Assembly: GCA_905116865.2 (NCBI GenBank)
Contig: CAJHNH020000557.1
Coordinates: 1,130,184 to 1,194,183 of the forward strand
Origin: Candidula unifasciata
Lineage: Eukaryota; Mollusca; Gastropoda; Stylommatophora; Geomitridae
DNA length: 64,000 bases
Reading direction: 5' to 3'
Under the pieces are notes generated by a model. It made no database searches. It worked only from the letters and a program-made list of their open reading frames with translations, and was not told the DNA's origin. Numbering within the stretch: the first letter of the stretch is position 1; every line of letters begins with the position of its first letter. The translations under genes were made by a program, and so were the position numbers. Positions 13,801 through 23,254 of this stretch are shown in pieces.

Positions 13801-16800
13801 TGGTCTCGAATCATGTTATCACTGCTATTAGACTACCTACAAAATCGTGGTTGACATTCACGCCTATTTACTTGAGTACGCCCCATAATAATTCCTCAGC
13901 ATTCTGCCCACATGTTTGCAGACCTTAATTTTTGATGTGTTCCACTGTCCTGGTATTGACTAACACAACAGTTCTTTCGCTGTGACTCTTCAGTCATGCA
14001 GACAGGCTTCTCCCATGCTCATCTTACACTGAATAATCATTTATCCTTTCTCACGTCCAATTATCCACGTCCTCTCACGAGATTTCTCACAATCAGTCAC
14101 TAATTCATGTTGACTCCCAATCCTCCTTGAGGCACACTTTCTAACTGATTCTTTCTTAACTGGCCTTCAAACTCTTGACCCTGTCCCTTTGAGGAACCCC
14201 TTGTGACATCATAGGATTTCCCACTCATTACAATAATAGACTGTGATGGTTGTGACATATAGAGAGATGAGGCATAGAGAGAGATGAGGCATATAGAGAG
14301 AGATGAGGCATATAGATAGAGATGAGGCATATAGAGAGAGATGAGGCACATAGAGAGATGAGGCATATAGAGAGATGAGGCATATAGAGAGATGATGCAT
14401 ATAGAGAGATAAGACATATAGAGAGATGATGCATATAGAGAGATGAGGCATATAGAGAGATGAGACATATAGAGAGATGATGCATATAGAGAGATGAGGC
14501 ATATAGAGAGATGATGCGTATAGAGAGATGATGCGTATAGAGAGATGATGCGTATAGAGAGATGAGACATGTAGAGAGATGAGACATATAGAGAGATGAT
14601 GCGTATAGAGAGATGAGGCATGTAGAGATATGAGACATATAGAGAGATGAGACATATAGAGAGATGAGGCATATAGAGAGATGAGGCATTTAGAGAGATG
14701 AGACATATATAGAGATGAGACATATATAGAGATGAGACATATATAGAGATGAGACATATAGAGAGATGAGGCATATAGAGAGATGAGGCATATAGAGAGA
14801 TGAGGCATATAGAGAGATGAGGCATATAGAGAGATGAGGCATATAGAGAGATGAGGCATATAGAGAGATGAGGCATATAGAGAGATGAGGCATATAGAGA
14901 GATGAGGCATATAGAGAGACAGCGGTAAAATAGAGAGGATAAAAACTGTACACAAAAAGAGTTGAATGTGAGTAGACCATGGCAGAGCAAGAAAACAGTA
15001 AAGAGAGAATACACCAGCAGAACTACAAATACTTAGGGTCACCAGCTGGAAAGAGAAGGCCAATCAGAATAAGAAAAAAGAGAAGGCCAATGAGAGAGAT
15101 AAAGGAGGCAAGATAAAACTGTAGCCATGAGCCTAAAACAGCTTGGAAAGCTGATAAAGTAAAAACAAAATCATAAATAGTAAATAATATTTTGTTGCTT
15201 TGTTTCAGATGGAAAACATAAGAGGTATTTGAAGCTCCATTTTGAATGTGCCAACCAGTCAGAGCGGTGTCTATACAGTGGGTCTCATTTCACCTTGAAC
15301 ACCCGATTCCCAAAGTTTTGGGTACATCTCATGTTTCTCTCTGTGCAGGTGAGGTGTACAAATCAATGCAAGGTGCCAGGCAATTATCTTGTCTTGTTTG
15401 TGAAGTAAATATTAATTAGCAACATTCAGGTCAGAGAAATCAGAGATTATGGCATCCATCTATGACTTGAGCGGATATGGTTTGTCTCATTTGTTGAGTG
15501 TTTGAGTTTTGACAATTTATGATTAATAAATAGAATATTCTTTTAGATCCTTGTATAGTAAATTGGACATCTAGTTGTTTCAGTACTGACATCTTGAAAG
15601 ATCTGAACATCAAGGAAGATTGACTAATAAACAGCATCTTGTCTCGGAAGCTGAAATATTTTGGTCATATTAAGCGCCACGACGGATTGGAAAAAATTAT
15701 AGCAGAAGGCATGGTACCAGAAAGGAGGGGCAGGGGTTGACCAACACGAAGATGAGCACAGGATATAAGTGACTCCTTGAGTATGAAAGTACACGAGGCG
15801 GGACAGCTGGCGAGAGACCAAGTTTCTTTCAGCCAGACTGTGATGAGAGTGACTTCTGCAAAGGACCTGCTACATGATGATGATGAGTCTTCTCAGACAG
15901 AAGCAAAATAAATCAAAGGAATTTGTATCCACATGAATGATTTCGTGTCACTATTTTCCTGTTTCTGCTGCTGCTTCTTCTCATCCTTCTTCCTTTTCTT
16001 CTTCACTTCTTTCTACTTCTCTTTTCCTGTTTCTGCTTCTTCTCATCCTTCTTCCTTTTCTTCTTCACTTCTTTCTACTTCTCTTTTCCTGTTTCTGCTT
16101 CTTCTCATCCTTCTTCCTTTTCTTCTTCACTTCTTTCTACTTCTCTTTTCCTGTTTCTGCTTCGTCTCATCCTTCTTCCTTTTCTTCTTCACTTCTTTCT
16201 ACTTCTCTTTTTCCTGTTTCTGCTTCTTCTCATCCTTCTTTCCTTTTCTTCTTCACTTCTTTCTACTTCTCTTTTCCTGTTTCTGCTTCTTCTCATCCTT
16301 TTTCCTTTTCTTCTTCACTTCTTTCTACTTCTCTTGTCCTGTTTCTGCTGCTGCTTCTTCTCATCCTTCTTCCTTTTCTTCTTCACTTCTTTCTACTTCT
16401 CTTTTCCTATTTCTGCTGCTGCTTCTTCTCATCCTTCTTCCTTTTCTTCTTCACTTCTTTCTACTTCTCTTTTCCTATTTTTGCTGCTGCTTCTTCTCAT
16501 CCTTCTTCCTTTTCTTCTTCACTTCTTTCTACTTCTCTTTTCCTATTTCTGCTGCTGCTGCTTCTCATCCTTCTTCCTTTTCTTCTTCACTTCTTTCTAC
16601 TTCTCTTTTCCTGTTTCTGCTGCTGCTTCTTCTCATCCTTCTTCCTTTTCTTCTTCACTTCTTTCTATTTCTCTTTTCCTATATCTGCTGCTGCTTCTTC
16701 TCATCCTTCTTCCTTTTCTTCTTCACTTCTTTCTACTTTTCTTTTCCTATTTCTGCTGCTGCTTCTTCTCATCCTTCTTCCTTTTCTTCTTCACTTCTTT

Positions 16801-19800
16801 CTACTTCTCTTTTCCTATTTCTGCTGCTGCTTCTTCTCATCCTTCTTCCTTTTCTTCTTCACTTCTTTCTACTTCTCTTTTCCTATTTCTGCTGCTGCTT
16901 CTTCTCATCCTTCTTTCTTTTCTTCTTCACTTCTTTCTACTTCTCTTGTCCTGTTTCTCCTGCAACACCAGGATGTTTTGAGAGTTCAAACACTTTTGTG
17001 TTTGTTACCTCATGGTGGCACAACCAGCAGATGAATACAACATAAATGTACAGATAAGATGTGTTTTTTTTAAATCCGGAAATATATTCTTTATTTCTGA
17101 AAGAGTTTTGAATGCCACACATTGAGCAGTTTGTACCCCAGCAGCCGTATCTGCTAATTGATTACTCTTACATGTTCTGTTCTCTGATTCAGGCACGATC
17201 AAGACATGCCCTGAGCCAGCGAGATCCAAATGTCACCTGTCTCAAAGCATGCTGGGATGCTCTGAAAGGGGACACTACTAACAGTTTTTTAACTTTGGTG
17301 ACCTCAAGCTTTCCATCTCAGAAGGTCAGTTATCTGCCTTGTTTTGTTGCAGTGAAATATTTGGTAGCATTAATTTTTTCATCATAATTTAACTATTTTT
17401 TTTTTAGTATCAGCTCTTTGGCTGCCAGCCTATTGTTACTTGAACTTTTTCTATTCTGAGTTCTGTTTTAAAGTATATAGTGTTTGAGTCTAAAGATAAT
17501 AAACTAACACTGTTGAGCAGACGGGAAAAAAACTAATAATTGCAATATAATGAGATTGTGTAGTGAATATGTACTTTTGTTAGACTATCTGATAAATATA
17601 TGACGAGTTGCTTTCTGCCAAAAGAATATGTATTTTTGAAGAATAGAAGGGAAGATAATTCAATGTACAGAAAAGGTAACTCCTGCCTGCTTGTGGTCCA
17701 TTGTTGCAGATCTTTTTACAGTAGCAAAAATATGTATTTCTAGGTCTTGTTTGTTTTCTAGAACTGTGTTTCTCAAATTTGTTTACACCTGCGGTCCAGC
17801 ATAATGGAGAACATTGTTTCATGGCCCATCTGTCAACTAACCACAGAAACATATATAGCTGGCCATTTGTTTGTTACCTGATGTGACATCCGTTGCTGGA
17901 ATTTGTAGCTGTTTGATCCTCAGCTTTGAGACAGGAATCCTCAGCTTTGAGACAGGAATCCTCAGCTTTGAGACAGGAATCCTCAGCTTTGAGGCATGAA
18001 TCCTCGGCTTTGAGACAGGAATCCTCAGCTTTGAGACATGAATCCTCAGCTTTGAGACATGAATCCTCAGCTTTGAGACATAAATCCTCAGCTATGAGAC
18101 ATGAATCCTCAGCTTTGAGACATGAATCCTCAGCTTTGAGACATGAATCCTCAGCTTTGAGACATGAATCCTCAGCTATGGGACATCTGTACCTGTGTAG
18201 TTACTGTTGCTTGTTGTTCTTTAGGACCAGCTGACTCTGTTGCATGAGCTGCATCAGATGCGTTACTTTGATGTGTTTGAGCTGAACGCAGCCAAGGAAC
18301 ACTGGGCCTGTTTCATGTGTAACCACCCTGAAAGGTTGTCGGAATTGTTGAATGATGGTTGCCCGGAGATTGCAGTAAGTTGGCAATGTTGTATTGAATA
18401 ATAATCCTAAATCCACTGAAATATAATGTTACCATATAATTGTTAATCTGCAAAGACTAATATATTAATCCATTGAGGCTTTTATATGTGATATATGTAA
18501 ATTCATTGAGGCTTTTATGTGTGATATATGTTAATCCATTGAGGATTTTATATGTGATATATGTTAATCCATTGAGGCTTTTATATGTGATATATGTTAA
18601 TCCATTGAGGCTTTTGTATGTGATATATGTTAATCCATTGAGGCTTTTATATGTGATATATATTAATCCATTGAGGATTTTATATGTGATATATGTTAAT
18701 GCATTGAGGCTTTTATATGTGATATGTGTTAATCCATTGAGGCTTTTATATGTGATATCATTTTGCCCCAAGAAGCTGTGAATCTGGCACACCCAGGCAT
18801 TTCTAAAGTTGCGTGTTTCTGAGATGCCTGTTTAACAACGTTGGTTGTGTTTGCACCTGTGCAGTGTTTAAGAGTTAAGGATATGAATATATTTCCTAAA
18901 AGTAGAATGTAAGGGAGTTTTCTTATAAACAGAATGGCTGTTTTAAAGCAGTTTTGACATCAGAATTTTCCTGGAGCCTTGATGTTAGAATTATGACGAG
19001 GTCACAGTGTAAATTACCTGATACATCTTGTTAAGCCCAGGGGAATGAAGTCTAGTTAATTCTTCACTTCTGTGATGTTAATTGATTGCTCTCCATATTT
19101 TTGCAAGTTTAAATTCGAGGATATGCTGGAACTGTTGAGATGTTCTGGAGCATACATTACGTAATTCTTTCTGGAATGTTCTTTGAAAAACGTCCTGGGG
19201 GGTTTGTAAATTGTCCTGGGTGATTTGAAAAATATTTCATAGTTGATTTGAAAATCGTTCAGTTTAATTTGAAAAATGTCCTATGCAGGCCCCAGCAGCA
19301 TTGTGTGTGTGTGCGTGTGTGCATGCGTGTGTGTGTGTGTGTGGTTGGGGAGGGGGGTGGGGGAGAAGAGAGAGAGAGAGAGAGTGATCTGTCAAAAATT
19401 GTCATTTATTAAAAGATATTTTCACTGGAAATTTCCAGGAACCGAACTATTGTTCTAAAGGTTTCTGGGATAAAAGGGTTAGTCCACTGAGGCTGTTTTA
19501 TGATAAGGTGTAATTCTTGATCGCCTGAGGTGTTTGACTTTGTTGTTTATGTATTCTTGTTACATAGTTGAGCAACACTACATGGAGGTGATAATTAGTG
19601 TCAGAGTTTGATCAGATTGGAAGGACGTTGAGTGAGCTGTCTGCTGTCACAAAGCACAGGTTGACTTGTGTGGTTATGGGTCTCTGCTGCATCAGGCAAT
19701 AGAGGGCTGAAGAAGAGATGAATATAATAATGAAATACCAAGTAACAATAAAAAGAGATGAATGCAAAAATGAAATACCAAGTAACAATAAGAAGAGATG

Positions 19801-22378
19801 AATATAATAATGAAATACCAAGTAACAATAAGAAGAGATGAATATAATAATGAAATACCAAGTAACAATAAGAAGAGATGAATATAATAATGAAATACCA
19901 AGTAACAATAAGAAGAGATGAATATAATAATGAAATACCAAGTAACAATAAGAAGAGATGAATATAATAATGAAATACCAAGTAACAATAAGAAGAGATG
20001 AATATAATAATGAAATACCAAGTAACAATAAGAAAAGATGAATATAATAATGAAATACCAAGTAACAATAAGAACAGATGAATGTAAAAATGAAATACCA
20101 AGTAACAATAAGAAAAGATGAATATAATAATGAAATACCAAGTAACAATAAGAACAGATGAATGTAAAAATGAAATACCAAGTAACAATAAGAAAAGATG
20201 AATATAATAATGAAATACCAAGTAACAATAAGAACAGATGAATGTAAAAATGAAATACCAAGTAACACTCTCATGATTTCATTATTTTCACAGGGACAGC
20301 TCAAAGAGAAAAAGGGAAAGTGGAAATTCTTCAAAAGATGGAAAACTCGATACTTCACTTTGTCCGGGGGTTCAATTACTTACAACAAGAGCAATGCGGT
20401 AAAATTTATTATTGTACTTTTACCTAACTGCGTACATGTGGAATTTCTGTAACATTATTTTGGGATCACAAGTTTTCATGATTTCCATCTTGTGCATCAG
20501 ACTGCTGCTAGTACCATTGGACCTAGAACTTTGCGATGGCTGCTGTTGATGGGGACAGAGTGCTTATGGGAATGTCGGTTCTTAACATACCATCCTTGTG
20601 ACCTCACTTATTTGTCATGCTTGTACTTTTGGAGAATTCTGGCCAAAATGGCAGACAGCTGGTTGGCCGTCAGAAAAGTTATCATTTAGGCTTTGCTGAT
20701 GTAAATTCCCCATTTCTGGACCAAGAGTCTGAAGGTTGCATTGCCCAGCTACTTAGTTGAGTGCTGGGTGCAACACTGAGAGCTGTGGATTACATGTGAA
20801 ATGTTTTCCCTGTAACAAATTGTTGAGTGCTGGGTGCAACACTGAGAGCTGTGGATTACATGTGAAATGTTTTTCCTGTAACAAATTGTTGAGTGTACTG
20901 AAATGACAGATGGCTGATTACATTCAGAATGGCATGTAATTTTGTTGATGCAATGCTGGCTTTCCTTATTGACTGTTTATGCCAACAGTGAGCTGCAATT
21001 CTTGTGTGGGACCTTTAGTGTTGGCACAAGTGACAGCTGCCTTATACACTTAGAGCTATGTGTGTTTAAGCTTCAAGATATTGCTGGGACTGATAAGTTT
21101 TTTACTAGTTTTCAAAACGGACAGTAAATAACATGTTGTGTGATTAACACTAGCACAGGAACGGAACAGTTTGGGGTGACTTGTCTGCAGTGGTGTTAGA
21201 CTAACTTACTGTTGGAGCATAGATCCTCAACCAACTCATGCTAGGACATTCTATCCTTGTGTGTTTTTAGGTGTCCCTTGATCTGTTTGGCCCAGTGGGT
21301 TTCGGTGCAAGCACATTCTAGTGATACTGTTATCAGGTTTTCCGAATGTGCCCTATTCAGTAGCAGCAGGTGGTCAAGGGCAGAAGAAGTGGAGACACCC
21401 TGGAGATCAAAGTCAGTTTTTTTCAACCCTGCCTTAATGAAGAATCGAACTGTGATAGCCACTTGGTGACCACAACTCCCTGTGGTTGTTAGGAGTCACT
21501 GTATAGGATATTACTCCACAAAGATGATCTGCCCTTGGGGATTTCATGAGTACTTCTTGTATAGACTGTTAAGAAGAAAAAAAACCACACACACATCTAT
21601 CCGATGGTGCTGTCCTGTTCACACACAAATAAAATCATATGGTTATCTGATGGCATGTTTTTATTAGTTATTGGGAAAGCCTGTACACCTAAAAACTATC
21701 AGTCATCCAGTTGCAAAAGCAGTGTCAGTTGTTGGTTGAATCCTAAGGTATTCTTGTGTAATTGGAAGTTTCACTCATGAAATTACAAAGATTTTAAATG
21801 TCAGAATTATGTTCCTTTCAGTAGTCATGTATTTCTGACTTGTATTTTTTTAGTAGTAAAGTACCATTTGATAACACTGCGTTTAAAAAAAAAATTATTT
21901 TGTATTGTAACATACGGAGCAGATTTCCTGATTTGTGTCTGTCAAACTGTTTATTTTCTTGCAGACTAAGGCAACTTTACCTGTGACCCAAATCCAGAGT
22001 GTCAAGGCCGTAAGGAAAGGAATTCGGGACACCCCCAAGGCCTTTGAGATATTCACGGGAGATCAGACGTACCGGTTCAAGGCTAAAGGACATCACAATG
22101 TGGAGCAGTGGGTGCAGTGTCTGCACATAGCGGTGGCCAGGTCCCAGCTGCTAGGACCGGCGTCTGCAGGTGTACCCAGTGGACTGTCCGCCAGTAGTAG
22201 TCTCATCTCTGGAGCCACCAATGGCTCGGCTCCAGCCAGTGGCGTGGCGCTGAGGGCAGGTCGCCGCCATGTCAACAGACCTTCGACGTATGCTGGGTTC
22301 TTTGAGCCACACATGACACAAATTCAGACTGTGAACCCACCTCCTCGGCGCAGAGTTGTCATGGACACAAAGCTCTAA
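1191..22378 (+). CDS. VEPH1: Melted / VEPH1 orthologue (PH-domain protein), 3' 13 exons, 5'-partial
   Basis: Exons: 1191-1335, 3091-3265, 4916-5079, 5834-6043, 9886-10100, 11482-11778, 12411-12534, 13303-13420, 15209-15348, 17193-17324, 18225-18374, 20294-20398 and 21965-22378 (TAA at 22376-22378). All have AG acceptors and GT donors, and the phases agree throughout, giving 795 residues. The first exon starts in phase 1, so upstream coding exons lie outside the window. Residues 1 to about 300 are helical, HEAT/ARM-like. About 303-440 is Ser/Thr-rich linker, about 440-620 a conserved central region, and about 625-715 a PH domain with basic motif KGKWKFFKRWKTRYF and a C-terminal helix containing the invariant Trp (VEQW). 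Known from the family: Drosophila Melted binds phosphoinositides and recruits Tsc1 and FOXO at the membrane, modulating insulin/TOR signalling and growth; vertebrate VEPH1 affects TGF-beta signalling. Identification is from recalled PH-domain similarity, not a search. Confidence 0.88.
1560..1790 (-). mobile_element. Decayed LINE ORF2 C-terminal fragment
   Basis: The - strand translation includes KFFGHVIRKGTLENIVTTG and RRGRPREAMV, the basic C-terminal region characteristic of many non-LTR retrotransposon polymerases. It abuts a copy of the ~280-bp dispersed repeat. Confidence 0.6.
1779..2035 (+). repeat. Dispersed ~280-bp GAA-tailed repeat, copy 1
   Basis: Shares with the other copies the blocks AACAAGAATAGACCCACTGC, the AGCAAGCATGTC block, a GGCAAGG..CCAAC block and a GTGAACGAAGAAGAAGAAG end. 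The 5' block is lost where it meets LINE sequence. Confidence 0.75.
2262..2532 (+). repeat. Dispersed ~280-bp GAA-tailed repeat, copy 2
   Basis: Nearly full length, including the GCATCTGCCTGAGAGGCAAG block and the GGTGAAGGCGAAGAAAAA end. It lies in a melted intron. Confidence 0.8.
2836..2945 (+). repeat. Dispersed ~280-bp repeat, 5' fragment
   Basis: Only the first ~110 bases are kept (GGCCCC block, CCCACTGCC block, CTAATTAGGAG block). Confidence 0.6.
3091..3265 (+). CDS. VEPH1: melted exon
   Basis: Acceptor TTTTCCAG at 3090. The donor GTTGTC at 3266 is weak, but it is required by the phase-1 junction with the next exon (G+GT gives Gly). It encodes YYGNKTVMTLAIPAVVRFL and following helices. 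The exon's 3' end is copied twice in the adjacent intron (see the 86-bp array). Confidence 0.85.
3232..3489. repeat. 86-bp tandem repeat (3 copies) spanning a melted exon/intron border
   Basis: The segment containing the 3' end of exon 3091-3265 and its donor is repeated in the intron. GT dinucleotides following ..GA(A/G)AG lie at 3266, 3352 and 3438, exactly 86 bases apart. The first copy includes coding sequence. Confidence 0.85.
3490..4915 (+). other. melted intron, no gene seen
   Basis: A/T-rich intron. The only notable sequence is a C-run followed by an A-run near 4178-4206. No exon or recognisable mobile element was found. Confidence 0.5.
4916..5079 (+). CDS. VEPH1: melted exon
   Basis: Acceptor CTTCCTCAG and donor CAG|GTGGGC. 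It encodes NYLLGQVLPQIYEENPQPVL through KVARTHPQ, a helical-repeat segment, leaving in phase 0. Confidence 0.88.
5195..5320. repeat. Dispersed repeat shared with 57735-57885
   Basis: Both loci share GTGCACT(G/T)(C/T)GCTGAG, CTTCTTCGG, GGAGCAC(T/A)TATGGGTTACTAC and GTTGATCCGTTGT blocks in the same order. Identity of the element is unknown. Confidence 0.6.
5553..5660. repeat. 27-bp minisatellite, about 4 copies
   Basis: The unit contains ATTATTCATTCACCATGTCA. A short 11-bp repeat (GATTCACCTTT) follows at 5763-5795, just before melted exon 5834. Confidence 0.85.
5834..6043 (+). CDS. VEPH1: melted exon
   Basis: Acceptor CCTCACAG and donor CAG|GTCAGT, 70 codons in phase 0. It encodes LLENHVGQLCTHLSSSLHSP through TGAVGTVSQ. 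Confidence 0.88.
6315..6408 (-). mobile_element. Fragment of RNase H-bearing LINE
   Basis: The - strand reads ELADRLADAGPLGGELI, matching the region after the GNEQAD motif in the better preserved copies at 47588-48115 and 51200-51600. Confidence 0.5.
6475..6680 (+). mobile_element. Helentron-like non-autonomous element, copy 1
   Basis: Begins TCTCTACCCCACCAGGACAT and ends with an imperfect hairpin (TCCATCC TAAAAA GGACGGA). The same family occurs at 8290, 46116 (partial), 52868 and 54898. Confidence 0.55.
7078..8084. mobile_element. ~1-kb insertion with inverted (TTC)n/(GAA)n ends and a 6-9 bp target duplication
   Basis: GAATTCGTC flanks both sides (7078-7086 and 8076-8084), whereas the tandem duplicate has it once (8893-8901). 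The insert starts with (TTC)n to about 7167 and ends with GAA-rich repeats (7740-8078), with an (AAT)n patch near 7809-7845. The unique middle (7171-7730) includes an open stretch, 7429-7581, reading DFIKEFGLGKKLNVYSIAEA, and a second frame after about 7560. I do not recognise the family. Confidence 0.7.
8290..8495 (+). mobile_element. Helentron-like non-autonomous element, copy 2 (duplicate of copy 1)
   Basis: Identical to the 6475 copy apart from scattered changes, as expected if it was carried by the segmental duplication rather than inserted separately. Confidence 0.55.
9466..9748 (+). repeat. Dispersed ~280-bp GAA-tailed repeat, copy 3
   Basis: Full length from CCCCGTGTGAGTTCCTGGGC to AGCCAGTGAATGCCAAGAAG. 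It lies just upstream of melted exon 9886. Confidence 0.8.
9886..10100 (+). CDS. VEPH1: melted exon
   Basis: Acceptor GTTCCCAG and donor CA|GTAAGT, leaving in phase 2. It encodes EQAQKSVRYLVSKLTGMDQS through QQIQEDVRK. A 17-bp minisatellite begins 20 bases past the donor. Confidence 0.88.
10121..10545. repeat. 17-bp minisatellite, about 24 copies
   Basis: Unit CCCCAGTTGTTGCACTA, with an 18-base variant carrying an extra T. It begins 20 bases after a melted donor. Long frames here come from the repeat period and are not genes. Confidence 0.95.
10536..10905. repeat. 32-bp minisatellite decaying into related GCTAC-rich repeats
   Basis: Units contain TTGCTACACTACCACCAGTT, about 5 copies to 10690, then degenerate variants. 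It appears to have evolved from the adjacent 17-bp array. Confidence 0.8.
10950..11215. repeat. 62-bp tandem repeat, about 4 copies
   Basis: The unit includes ATAGATTTCATTAGAAAATC and TTCATTACAGAATCCATCC, in a melted intron. Confidence 0.85.
11482..11778 (+). CDS. VEPH1: melted exon (linker)
   Basis: Acceptor TTGGGCAG and donor AG|GTGGGT, phase 2 at both ends. It encodes a low-complexity Ser/Thr/Val-rich linker with no predicted fold, consistent with the disordered middle of Melted proteins. Confidence 0.85.
11930..12180 (-). mobile_element. LINE fragment related to 6690-7040
   Basis: Same block order as the LINE piece at 6765-7040 (GTCACATAGGGCT, TTCCATT/CTCC, GATGGAATCCAGTC). Strongly degraded. 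Confidence 0.55.
12411..12534 (+). CDS. VEPH1: melted exon
   Basis: Acceptor TTCTGACAG and donor TGG|GTGAGT. It encodes RASLGDYSYSSARTQSPESM and a repeated S-V-G stretch. Ser-rich, possibly phosphorylated (inference). Confidence 0.85.
12535..13302 (+). other. melted intron with a degraded dispersed repeat
   Basis: 12715-12885 is a diverged copy of the ~280-bp family (GAGGCTAGGAGCCAACA block). The rest is unremarkable intron ending in a polypyrimidine stretch before exon 13303. Confidence 0.5.
13303..13420 (+). CDS. VEPH1: melted exon
   Basis: Acceptor GTATTGCAG and donor A|GTGAGT, leaving in phase 1. It encodes HESIRDGVQLFCEKHFAKIK through PVKCSVV, the start of the conserved central block. 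Confidence 0.87.
13421..14240 (+). other. melted intron, no gene seen
   Basis: Contains a ~95-bp imperfect duplication (about 13530-13710, shared block TCAAGAACACACAACAGTCA). Nothing else is recognised. Confidence 0.5.
14253..14918. repeat. 17-bp minisatellite, about 39 copies
   Basis: Unit ATAGAGAGATGAGGCAT with GATGCAT, GACACAT and GATGCGT variants. The - strand frames through it are artefacts of the period. Confidence 0.95.
15209..15348 (+). CDS. VEPH1: melted exon
   Basis: Acceptor TTTGTTTCAG and donor CAG|GTGAGG. It encodes NGKHKRYLKLHFECANQSER through VHLMFLSVQ, matching the central conserved block. Confidence 0.88.
15640..15885 (+). mobile_element. LINE ORF2 C-terminal tail
   Basis: The + strand reads RKLKYFGHIKRHDGLEKIIA, then PERRGRG and VHEAGQLARDQVSFSQT, followed by a GATGATGATGA tail. 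This is the usual RT C-terminus and 3' simple repeat of a non-LTR element. It is broken by at least one stop. Confidence 0.65.
15955..16958. repeat. 62/68-bp polypyrimidine minisatellite, about 15 copies
   Basis: The unit includes CTTCTCATCCTTCTTCCTTT and CTTCACTTCTTTCTACTTCT. The longer variant adds CTGCTG. The + strand is almost purely C/T over 1 kb. All three + frames are open, so the predicted proteins are spurious. Confidence 0.95.
17193..17324 (+). CDS. VEPH1: melted exon
   Basis: Acceptor CTGATTCAG and donor AAG|GTCAGT, 44 codons in phase 0. It encodes ARSRHALSQRDPNVTCLKAC through SFPSQK. Confidence 0.87.
17325..17916 (+). other. melted intron, nothing recognised
   Basis: A/T-rich unique sequence without repeats or exon signals. 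Confidence 0.5.
17917..18182. repeat. 21-bp minisatellite, about 13 copies
   Basis: Unit TCCTCAGCTTTGAGACATGAA. It ends 42 bases before the acceptor of melted exon 18225. Confidence 0.95.
18225..18374 (+). CDS. VEPH1: melted exon
   Basis: Acceptor TTCTTTAG and donor GCA|GTAAGT, 50 codons in phase 0. It encodes DQLTLLHELHQMRYFDVFEL through the Cys/His-bearing segment HWACFMCNHPE. It sits between a 21-bp array and a 33-bp array. Confidence 0.88.
18455..18760. repeat. 33-bp A/T-rich minisatellite, about 9 copies
   Basis: The unit contains GAGGCTTTTATATGTGATAT and ATGTTAATCCATT. It starts 80 bases after a melted donor. Confidence 0.93.
18761..19715 (+). other. melted intron with a short (GT)n/(GA)n tract
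   Basis: A GT-rich microsatellite at about 19301-19342 and GA repeats at about 19368-19384. Otherwise no recognisable feature. Confidence 0.5.
19716..20268. repeat. 40-bp minisatellite, about 14 copies
   Basis: The unit contains AATATAATAATGAAATACCA and AGTAACAATAAGAAGAGATG. Several copies are identical. It ends about 25 bases before the acceptor of the first PH-domain exon. Confidence 0.95.
20294..20398 (+). CDS. VEPH1: melted exon: N-terminal half of PH domain
   Basis: Acceptor TTTTCACAG and donor GCG|GTAAAA, 35 codons. It encodes GQLKEKKGKWKFFKRWKTRY and the next beta strands (FTLSGGSITYNKSNA), the basic strand-loop-strand that binds phosphoinositide headgroups in PH domains. A 40-bp array ends about 27 bases before this acceptor. 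Confidence 0.9.
20399..21964 (+). other. melted intron within the PH domain
   Basis: Contains a 66-bp direct duplication (about 20757-20890, block GGGTGCAACACTGAGAGCTG) and a degraded LINE piece (21215-21480). No exon is seen. Confidence 0.5.
21215..21480 (-). mobile_element. Degraded LINE C-terminal fragment
   Basis: The - strand reads AKQIKGHLKTHKDRMS, aligning with the HAMAKDRTTWRELVGGLCS end of the LINE at 30.7 kb. Confidence 0.5.
21965..22378 (+). CDS. VEPH1: melted last exon: C-terminal PH domain and tail
   Basis: Acceptor TTTCTTGCAG and stop TAA at 22376-22378. It encodes TKATLPVTQIQSVKAVRKG, strand FEIFTGDQTYRFKAK and the closing helix VEQWVQCLHIAVARSQ. A Ser/Ala/Gly-rich tail follows, then a short conserved-looking end (RPSTYAGFFEPHMTQIQTVN). 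Confidence 0.9.
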   Translation, partial: TKATLPVTQIQSVKAVRKGIRDTPKAFEIFTGDQTYRFKAKGHHNVEQWVQCLHIAVARSQLLGPASAGVPSGLSASSSLISGATNGSAPASGVALRAGRRHVNRPSTYAGFFEPHMTQIQTVNPPPRRRVVMDTKL

Positions 22379-22594
22379 AGTCGATTTTTTTTAATTTCTG
22401 TAACTGTTTCTTATCAGGGTTTTTAGAAAAACATATCCTTTTTTGCTTTTATAAAATGTTGTTTACTGTGAACTTGTTTTAGTCAGCTAGACTTTCTTTT
22501 ACATCACTATCATTCAGTGCCATTTGTGCAGTAAAGGCTTCCAGCTGCATCTGAGCTGTGTCTCCGTTGTGCACTCAGGTTGTAATGTCCCTGT

Positions 22595-22785
22595 GTAGTC
22601 TCTCTCAAGGACTCGGATCCAACAAGTGCCCGGAGCAAACAGGTCTAATGCCCATGTGTAGTCTCTCTCAAAGACTCAGATCCAACAATCGCCCTGAACT
22701 GAGAGGTCGATTGCCTGTGTGTAGTCTCTCTCAAGGACTCAGATCCAACAAGTGCCCACAACCAAGAGGTCTAATGTCCCAAATG
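22595..22785. repeat. 63-bp tandem repeat, 3 copies
   Basis: GTAGTCTCTCTCAA starts at 22595, 22658 and 22721. It lies in the probable melted 3' UTR. Confidence 0.85.
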
Positions 22786-23254
22786 TGACAACACAGAACT
22801 AGTTTGCAGTTGTTTCATCTCGCTCCAGTCTACCAGAAAGTTACAGGATTGACTGAATGAGTGAGTGAAAACTGGTTTACTACAGAAGACGCCTATTACA
22901 TCTCCAAGCCTAAGAGTGACACATACGTGATATATACATGTGTCATAAACTGTGACGTGTAAGTCATTTTTTTCTTGCCTACAAAATCTTGCCAAAACTA
23001 GGGGTTGCCTTCTGTGGTATGTTAGGAAGATATATATCTAATTCAGAATGTTCAGCTACAAATCTTGAGGTAGACTTGGACACTAGGTCTACACGTGTGG
23101 TGCAAGTTATGGTAGTTTTTAATTTGTTTCTAATGCATGTATTGTTAATTATTATTCTTAAAAAAAAATTTCTGTTGCAGGCAGTTGCATTAACTTATGA
23201 AGTCTGAAGTGGTTATACTTGAAAATGTTTTACTGTTTGGGCCTGTAGGAGGTC

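Noticed and set aside
14100..15063. ~300-codon - strand frames (SLYMPHLSICLI-type peptide)
   Set aside because: Produced by a 17-bp array read in all three frames in turn. No coding signature.
15933..17045. 370-codon Phe/Ser/Leu-rich frame as a membrane protein
   Set aside because: It is a polypyrimidine minisatellite with three open frames, lying between two well-supported melted exons.
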